Origin: Candidatus Amulumruptor caecigallinarius
GTDB lineage: Bacteria; Bacteroidota; Bacteroidia; Bacteroidales; Muribaculaceae
Direction of reading: 5' to 3'
Length of the DNA: 63,484 nt
Assembly (NCBI GenBank): GCA_023665605.1
Contig: JAMPDP010000001.1
Span: 63,131 to 126,614 of the forward strand
The translations under genes were made by a program, and so were the position numbers. Positions 58,801 to 63,484 of this stretch are shown here, one piece after another (the stretch's first letter is position 1; every line of letters starts with the position of its first letter). The notes below the pieces were generated by a model that was given only the letters and a program-made list of their open reading frames with translations, did no database searches and was not told the origin of the DNA.

Positions 58801-61800
58801 GGCCGCGCAAGGCAGCGGCAGCAACTCCCTCCGCGCTAACGTAGCTGTATACTCCACACGTCAGCCGCCTGTTTACCCCATCAAGTTCTTCGGAACTTCC
58901 GGCGGCCAGGTTATCGAGCTCACTTCTTCGGAGCTGCGACTCGACTATGTTGGCGAGGAGACAAGCTCATTTACCTTCACCGGCAGCGACGGCAAGTATT
59001 ACACTACTCCCGAAATCCGCGTGGCCCGTTATGAGACTTCCAACGTGCCCATGCTCGGTCGTCTGAAACTGTTCTCCGGCTTCGGTGCCCAGCAGTATGG
59101 CTCGGCTTGGAACGGCCTCTCGCTCTACAACAACTGGGGTGGCACCAAGTCTGACGGCGGCGAAGGCGCATACACCTTTGGCAATGCCCAGTCCAAGGTG
59201 GACGTGCCCCTCTCGGGCGGAGGCGCCAAGCACCACAACTCCTCCTACGACGGTACCGCACGAGGCATCACCGAGCGCACCAATATTGGCGGCATCCAGA
59301 ATGGTTACGGCAACGAGGACAACAATGCCGGCAACTACATCAACTTCTCTGACCGTACTTACGTCTCCAAGGCTGAGTTCTTCTTCGCGCTTGAGTCTGA
59401 CTCCGGCGACGGCTTCCGCGCTGACAATGCCGACGGCGCTAACAAGACCGCTGTGTCCATCAATGTGTCGGAGCACAGTGCCGACTCCGGCTACGATACC
59501 GGCAGCAACGCACGTCCCACCAACACAGGCCGCAACTTCTCATGGCTCCGCTTCTCATTCACCGGCGCCGACCAGCGTATCGAGCTTGACAAGGAGGGCG
59601 CTGCCACAGGCCGCGTAACCTATGCCATCAACGAGGATGAGGTTGGCGACGAGTACATCGAGAGCTACACCGTTTACCTCTATAAGGTCGACCCCAACAT
59701 TGACGAGACTGACCCGGAGACGGGCGAGGAGAACCCCGACCACATCCTCAGCCAGGTCTGGACTTCTGACCTCATCGAGACTCCCGAACACCCCAAGAGT
59801 GTCGCTGAGACCATCCGCCGCATCTCCAACCTCGACAACGGCTGGTATCAGGCGAAGATTGTCACCACATTCAACTCTGACGACCCCACACATGGCCGCC
59901 ATACGGAGCCTGACTGGAGCCGTATGATCCAGGTGTTCCCCGCTGCCGGTGCCCCCGATGTCACCGCCGAGCAGGTCATCGGCTCTGCTGTGGTCGACGG
60001 CTCGACAGTACGCGAGTTCTCCCTCGATGTTCTTGTCAAGGCTGATGTCGCTTCTTTCGCTGAGGCTAACCTCACCGAGCAGGGCGAGCCTAACTTCGCC
60101 GGCATCTCCACCACTCTCACCATGCCCCGCGAGCAGGGCAACAAGCTGATGGTGGACCTCGGCGACGGTAACGGCTTCGTGGATGCCGCAGGCCTCTCGG
60201 GCCTCTCCGTCAACGCCGCAAGCTGGACCTACTCTGTGGCTGCCGGCTACTTCAGCGAGTCCAAGACGGCCCTCCCCGCATTCAAGGTGCTCAACACCCT
60301 CCCCGGCCAGCAGCTCACCTACACCGTGGCCGCACGTGTCCAGGGTGCTACCGCTGAGAAGACTGACCGCGCCACCGTCACCATCGCTGCCCCCCTGGCT
60401 CGCTACGTAGGCGAGGCTTCCTTCGAGGCCAACTGGGCTGATAGCGGCCTCGACGGTGTCACCGCCGTAAGTGTCGACGGACACTTCGAGCTGGTGGACC
60501 CCGCCGACAGCGAGACTCCGGCGACCCTTGCCGGAACGACCGAGCAGGCTTATGACCTGGCTTACTCGGTGCTCTACTCTGACAACCGCGACAAGAACGT
60601 GCAGTGGCCCGCAGTCACGGCTCCGGGAGCCGACCGCTCGGCTCCGGCCTACCACCTTCCCTACTATCCGGCAGTGGATGCCGACGGCGTGGCCGTGCCC
60701 GCGGCACAGGCCTACAGCTTCGTGACCACCCTCAGCTATGGCCGCAAGGCCGACTCGAAGGCGGCATCGGTGAAGGCCCTCCCCGGCAACGTCACGACTG
60801 ATAACCTCACCCTCTACTCGCCCCGCCAGGGCATCGCCGACAAGAAGGCTACCCACGCCCCGTCATTCATCAGCGATGGCGACTACCACTCTGGCACCCG
60901 CGAGGCCAACGACTACGTGCGCATCATGGCCAACTGGCAGGAGAAGTGGGGCGGCGTGAACAATCAGGTTGAGGATGCCCTGATTGCCGCAGAGGTGTCG
61001 CAGCCCTCAGCCAACACCGTCTACCGCTTCGATGCCGGCAGGCAGGCGATCTCCCACCACGCCCGTTCGGTGTTCAACCCCGCGCGCCACTATGTGAGCG
61101 AGACCGCCGATGACGGCGTGCACGCCAAGGCCCCGGGCAAGAACGTGACCGACAGCAAGTCCTTCTGGTACCTCCACGGCGCTCTGTCCAAGACGCAGCA
61201 TCAGGAACGCCATCCCAACTTCGTGGAGCGCGTCGGACGCGACTGGGGCACGGCCGGAGACGCATACATCAATGATGCCGACGGCTTCAACGATGACCGC
61301 TTCAACCTCTGGGCCGGCTGCCGCGTGGATGCCGACGGCAACTACATCAATGTCAACAGCGAAGCCGAGGGCGGCCGCGTGATCCACTACGATTCCAAAG
61401 ACAATATCCCCGAGGGCGACTTTGACAAGGCAGATGCATTCCACGGCTACTACGGCTCGCGCAACCATCACATACGCAAGGGCTGGAAGGGCGGCGAGCT
61501 CTTCTCCCGCGACTGGTTCATCCAGGCGTTCGCCAAGACTGCTAACAACGAGGGCACAGAGAATGTGCAGGTCGCCACTCTCCTGCCCAACACCCCCTTC
61601 GCCAACGCTCCCGCAGGAGGCACTCCCGAGCAGTGGGCCAACACCGTGCTGATGTTCATCAACATGGCTGTCGAGTCCGGCACAGGGCTCCCGCTCATCG
61701 ACTCCGAATACTCCTCGTCGATGAAGCAGCAACTCGGAGAGGATGTCGGCAAGTGGATTGGCAAGACCATCTTCCTCTCTATCTTCCAGGCTGACCCCGC

Positions 61801-62503
61801 CGTGCAGACCTCAGGCGGTTTTGACCCCGCCAACACCGGGCGCATCATGCTTAAGGTCAACCACGTGAACCATGAGAGCTGGTATGGCTACAACGCCAAC
61901 GTCATGGAGCAGTGGGACAACGGCAAGAACTTCACATGGCCCACCGACGTGAAGACCTTCGCCGACAAGCTCAATGCCGTGCGCATCGACAAGAAGTTCT
62001 ACACCCCTGTGACCTACGACTTCTCCTATGAGTACCCGATGCTCACCACCGGCTCACGCATCGTGTTCAGCGGTGTCAACGTAGGCCAGACCCTCCCCGT
62101 GTCGCTCCGTGCGGCAGCCTCCCGCGCAGCCTTCACCCCGATTAACAACTCCACGCTCTCCACCGGCGAGTCAACGGATGTTGTGGCTCGCGCCACCGGC
62201 CTTATAGCCTTCGACGGTGCCAACGATTCTGCCAACGATATCGTGACGGCCATCGAGAGCGTAGGTGCCGACCAGGCAGGTGCCAACGGTTGCTACTTCC
62301 GCTACTCGCGTGAGGCGCAGACGCTCACCGCCATCAGCCCCGCAGGCGTGGGCGCCATCAACGTCACTACCGTTGACGGCCGCTCGGTCAAGAAGGCTGA
62401 CGGTAACGGCGCCGAGACCTTCGCCATCTCTCTCGCCGGCCTCGCTGACGGCTGGTACGTAGTGACCGCAGAGGGCGTAGGCTCCATGAAACTCCTCAAG
62501 TAA
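55841..62503 (+). CDS. giant secreted protein with chitobiase/hexosaminidase C-terminal-type (CHB_HEX_C) repeats
   Basis: A 2220-residue exported protein, by far the largest in the window. A signal peptide covers MKKLLTFFTMLVSLLCLPLTASA. Residues ~25-260 are beta-rich without a recognised domain. CHB_HEX_C_1-like Ig-fold repeats lie at about 265-345 (VIYYTIDGSTPSASNG) and 345-425 (TTIYYTTDGSTPTTAS), with a third degenerate copy to ~500. Regions resembling CBM26-type starch-binding folds follow (about 505-625, and 770-870: VIYYKGDLDALWLWKDNGAGT). The middle is beta-sandwich, and the segment at about 1600-2070 is rich in His and Trp. The C-terminus ends GLADGWYVVTAEGVGSMKLLK, a Por-like tail. 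No glycoside hydrolase motif was found, so it may be a carbohydrate-binding surface protein. Confidence 0.8.
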   Translation: MKKLLTFFTMLVSLLCLPLTASAWYVDSSHPGTIIGNTFTDVNGKDIDTWNAGEGIPLEWDSSASAATGIFVAKGNEAYMKFSAWNGSGYDGMSLAGDYNVSSSSGYSSNFTTNYTQTVVKGLTAGNYYKVYFRAVNNGAAVQVKINPTNPPYPSTLYIKGGSGITDGTSYAGNEGVFTIRFTNTEGSWFQLSDSSSDFGSSHGVKPASPNHNSVEFKMEGSGETTVTYPAEAKSFVPAAIGDWVFTVDLKNGKMSYTYAESKPATPVISDADTDTNQISISCSTADAVIYYTIDGSTPSASNGVRYSAPFIIASDITVKAIAIKGDKTSDVASKDVTYTSHRPATPVITVADNMVSIACDGATTIYYTTDGSTPTTASTVYSAPFAVPAAGFPQGIRAIGYNADGLSEQAAEVAEVKYALATPEVSVTTVDGKGVFTITNPLPGTATISWSTTTGLNGSSQDASVTVTVEASCSLTASASAAGMLSSASATQSWENPADKKPIYYVSKSRGWNKASDSTKPNVIAIPWDAEQNAYVLSGAVAETGTSNTFRFSNADNPVTWDDFNGSSKVATMTAGEAGEVKTAALTHSTNNNLNCDVSKVGYWTIKINGDFTSMDYSWDGPLSEDVTRTGWSLYSTRTFPVGTSKFFYLSAEQNDSRVSPEWELLPQTDGSYAINNFMVIPAGQFIIRQIDRKGTDSFEIHDWGHSSGGKVVNSAELSIPTSGEKVASGSYTKDYDMVDNAARGWMWNIGYTMASVRVAVPTPVKPVKVDNDGRTVIYYKGDLDALWLWKDNGAGTQKSFDNNGATDANGYKHYAVKAGEDYNKVIFKKSDTWSGQYPSGDGANLSFTAGTQVVCYQNSDLVLYDNFSEPAGDLKVTLTANLDRPSTLKVAKRQGMPYVAFMGEFFATQKGDDQDELNYIANLQSGGDNSAPNNTGFTNGWIYHNAEGNPVIYSDASVATRTGTRNGSSTNLYFLTGRADNMNMSAAQGSGSNSLRANVAVYSTRQPPVYPIKFFGTSGGQVIELTSSELRLDYVGEETSSFTFTGSDGKYYTTPEIRVARYETSNVPMLGRLKLFSGFGAQQYGSAWNGLSLYNNWGGTKSDGGEGAYTFGNAQSKVDVPLSGGGAKHHNSSYDGTARGITERTNIGGIQNGYGNEDNNAGNYINFSDRTYVSKAEFFFALESDSGDGFRADNADGANKTAVSINVSEHSADSGYDTGSNARPTNTGRNFSWLRFSFTGADQRIELDKEGAATGRVTYAINEDEVGDEYIESYTVYLYKVDPNIDETDPETGEENPDHILSQVWTSDLIETPEHPKSVAETIRRISNLDNGWYQAKIVTTFNSDDPTHGRHTEPDWSRMIQVFPAAGAPDVTAEQVIGSAVVDGSTVREFSLDVLVKADVASFAEANLTEQGEPNFAGISTTLTMPREQGNKLMVDLGDGNGFVDAAGLSGLSVNAASWTYSVAAGYFSESKTALPAFKVLNTLPGQQLTYTVAARVQGATAEKTDRATVTIAAPLARYVGEASFEANWADSGLDGVTAVSVDGHFELVDPADSETPATLAGTTEQAYDLAYSVLYSDNRDKNVQWPAVTAPGADRSAPAYHLPYYPAVDADGVAVPAAQAYSFVTTLSYGRKADSKAASVKALPGNVTTDNLTLYSPRQGIADKKATHAPSFISDGDYHSGTREANDYVRIMANWQEKWGGVNNQVEDALIAAEVSQPSANTVYRFDAGRQAISHHARSVFNPARHYVSETADDGVHAKAPGKNVTDSKSFWYLHGALSKTQHQERHPNFVERVGRDWGTAGDAYINDADGFNDDRFNLWAGCRVDADGNYINVNSEAEGGRVIHYDSKDNIPEGDFDKADAFHGYYGSRNHHIRKGWKGGELFSRDWFIQAFAKTANNEGTENVQVATLLPNTPFANAPAGGTPEQWANTVLMFINMAVESGTGLPLIDSEYSSSMKQQLGEDVGKWIGKTIFLSIFQADPAVQTSGGFDPANTGRIMLKVNHVNHESWYGYNANVMEQWDNGKNFTWPTDVKTFADKLNAVRIDKKFYTPVTYDFSYEYPMLTTGSRIVFSGVNVGQTLPVSLRAAASRAAFTPINNSTLSTGESTDVVARATGLIAFDGANDSANDIVTAIESVGADQAGANGCYFRYSREAQTLTAISPAGVGAINVTTVDGRSVKKADGNGAETFAISLAGLADGWYVVTAEGVGSMKLLK

Positions 62504-62586
62504 GAGCAAGAATAATACAACAAAATAACGATGTAACTAATTAATAGCAAGCTACTTTAATAAAGAAAGTAGATAGTTACTGACCG

Positions 62587-62620
62587 AAAGGGCTGCGTCG
62601 CGATGACGCGGCCCTTTTTA
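62587..62620 (+). terminator. terminator after the giant gene
   Basis: Thirteen-base stem AAAGGGCTGCGTC (62587-62599) / GACGCGGCCCTTT (62605-62617) with loop GCGAT and tail TTTTTA. It shares the GGCTGCGTC/GACGC core with the tonB terminator. Confidence 0.88.
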
Positions 62621-62680
62621 ATTCCCGCTCAATCCCGTTCAATCCCGCTCAATCCCGTTTAATCCCGCTCAATCCCGATT
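62621..62680. repeat. 10-bp tandem repeat, six units of AATCCCGCTC
   Basis: Exact period 10 from 62621: ATTCCCGCTC, AATCCCGTTC, AATCCCGCTC, AATCCCGTTT, AATCCCGCTC, AATCCCGATT. It sits between the terminator and the Crp/Fnr gene. Confidence 0.9.
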
Positions 62681-62745
62681 TCCGACAACCCCCATCCGAA
62701 CCCCCCGCCAAGTCCGCGCGTTATCCCCTAAACCCCCTTTCCCAA

Positions 62746-63429
62746 ATGGAGAAAATCTACGACACCCTCCGTGAGCTCCCTCTGCTCGCCGGCGCTTCCA
62801 TCCCGAAGCTCACGGAGCTGATCAACACCATCAAGTTCCACTTCCAGAAATACACCCCCGGAGAGACCATCATCGCGCAGAAGCAGCCCATCGACCGTCT
62901 CCGCTTCATCATATCCGGCACCGTCCGCGAGACTACCGTCAACGCCGACGGTCGCCTCCGCGTCACCATGCTCCTCGATGCCCCGGATGTTCTCCTCCCC
63001 CAGTACTTCTTCGGCCGCAACACATCCTCACCCTGCGAGATTGTCGCCGAAGGCCCCGCTGCCACCATGGAGCTCTCCAAGTCGGAATACCTGCGCATCC
63101 TCCGCAGCGACGATGTGTTCCTCTACAACTACCTCAACCGCCTCTCACTCGCCGCTCAGAAGGGCGTCGAGGGCGTCCGCTCTATCACACACGGCACTCT
63201 CGAGGAGCGCATAGCCTACTGGACGGTCATGCTGACAGCCCCACGTGCACGCGACATCACCATCAACTGCCGCCTACGCGACCTCTACGCCCTCTACGGC
63301 GTACAGCGAACCACCTTCATAGCCGCTCTCGACCGCATGGCCACTCTCGGCCTCCTAACATACTCCCGCGACCAAATCCACTTCCCCGACCGCGCCGCCC
63401 TCATCCGCCTGTTAGCCCACGAAGAGTAG
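62746..63429 (+). CDS. Crp/Fnr family transcriptional regulator
   Basis: A 227-residue regulator. The N-terminal cNMP-binding-type beta-roll covers about 15-125 (YTPGETIIAQKQPIDRLRFI, ISGTVRETTVNADGRLRV), followed by a dimerisation helix and a Crp-type HTH at about 155-215 (INCRLRDLYALYGVQRTTF; recognition helix includes RTTFIAAL). The cAMP-contact residues of E. coli CRP are not obvious, and no Cys cluster for an FNR-type iron-sulfur centre is seen, so the signal is unknown. The upstream 10-bp tandem repeat may include its promoter region. Confidence 0.9.
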   Translation: MEKIYDTLRELPLLAGASIPKLTELINTIKFHFQKYTPGETIIAQKQPIDRLRFIISGTVRETTVNADGRLRVTMLLDAPDVLLPQYFFGRNTSSPCEIVAEGPAATMELSKSEYLRILRSDDVFLYNYLNRLSLAAQKGVEGVRSITHGTLEERIAYWTVMLTAPRARDITINCRLRDLYALYGVQRTTFIAALDRMATLGLLTYSRDQIHFPDRAALIRLLAHEE

Positions 63430-63431
63430 GA

Positions 63432-63463
63432 GGGTGTATCAAATTAAGCAGTTTGGTACACCC
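63432..63463 (+). terminator. hairpin after the Crp/Fnr gene
   Basis: Twelve-base stem GGGTGTATCAAA (63432-63443) / TTTGGTACACCC (63452-63463) with one G-T pair, then ACTCATTTTATAGC. Probably a terminator. It could also be an insertion-sequence end, but the window stops too soon to tell. Confidence 0.6.
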
Positions 63464-63484
63464 ACTCATTTTATAGCGTCTGAG

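Noticed and set aside
59555-60856. A 433-codon minus-strand ORF inside the giant gene
   Set aside because: Shadow frame of a high-GC coding sequence; no start context, signal or motif.

Overview
The window looks like chromosomal DNA from a high-GC member of the Bacteroidales, most likely Muribaculaceae (inference). The evidence is the repeated TAnnTTTG -7 box with a TTTG/TTG element about 19-21 bp upstream, the lack of Shine-Dalgarno sequences, and the gene families: BspA-type leucine-rich repeat proteins, GIN-domain and DUF3316 proteins, a four-gene ExbB-ExbD-ExbD-TonB locus, zinc-independent L31, and large secreted proteins with a common C-terminal tail. No phage, plasmid, CRISPR array or transposase gene is visible.

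Layout. 1-9.1 kb is mostly minus strand: a tRNA-Leu cut by the window edge, L31, an LD-carboxypeptidase, a radical SAM protein, a four-helix-bundle (S23) protein between low-complexity tracts, and an apparent operon pyrH-frr-parC-DUF3316-S41 protease. 9.3-14.3 kb (plus) holds a GIN-domain adhesin-like protein, an orphan histidine kinase, a HAD phosphatase, rfbC and rpoN. 14.5-22.2 kb is an exopolysaccharide locus (WecA-like initiator, Wza, Wzc tyrosine kinase, GT2) that runs with a 4-base overlap into a TonB-dependent receptor. 22.3-26.6 kb has a lipoprotein and the ExbB/ExbD/ExbD/TonB motor that would energise such receptors. 26.8-32.9 kb has class I fumarase and a convergent phosphoglycerate mutase, separated by a lower-GC 3.7 kb island carrying a small protein and an LRR/MBG surface protein. 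The island is flanked by a 39-bp imperfect direct repeat that includes the 3' end of gpmA. 33.4-35.7 kb is a second LRR protein.

35.8-42.2 kb (minus) is a LytS/LytTR two-component pair followed by TolC-MacA-MacB(ATPase)-MacB(permease), a tripartite efflux system. 42.3-45.9 kb (plus) has an outer-membrane phospholipase A, a thioesterase, a secreted esterase and an rRNA/tRNA m5C methyltransferase. 45.9-49.3 kb (minus) has a second polyprenyl-phosphate sugar transferase, a DegT aminotransferase and a GT2. 49.4-51.1 kb is a secreted calycin-like protein. 51.3-54.6 kb (plus) is DUF4199-GT2-DUF4254-GT9, an apparent LPS or surface-glycan unit. 54.6-55.8 kb is 1.2 kb of repeats with no gene. 55.8-62.5 kb encodes a 2220-residue secreted protein, and a Crp/Fnr regulator closes the window.

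The most unusual content lies between genes: (i) a modular hairpin repeat family in three composite loci, one of which supplies the stop codon of the GT9 gene; (ii) four copies of a separate ~70-bp repeat at 54.8-55.4 kb, three carrying or following homopolymer C/A runs; (iii) a 13-mer (AACAAGCTCTTAA) lying 20-30 bases upstream of three unrelated start codons in the same orientation; (iv) the gpmA-tail duplication around the LRR island; and (v) a leader with two coupled micro-ORFs interrupted by a 144-bp insert upstream of the giant gene.
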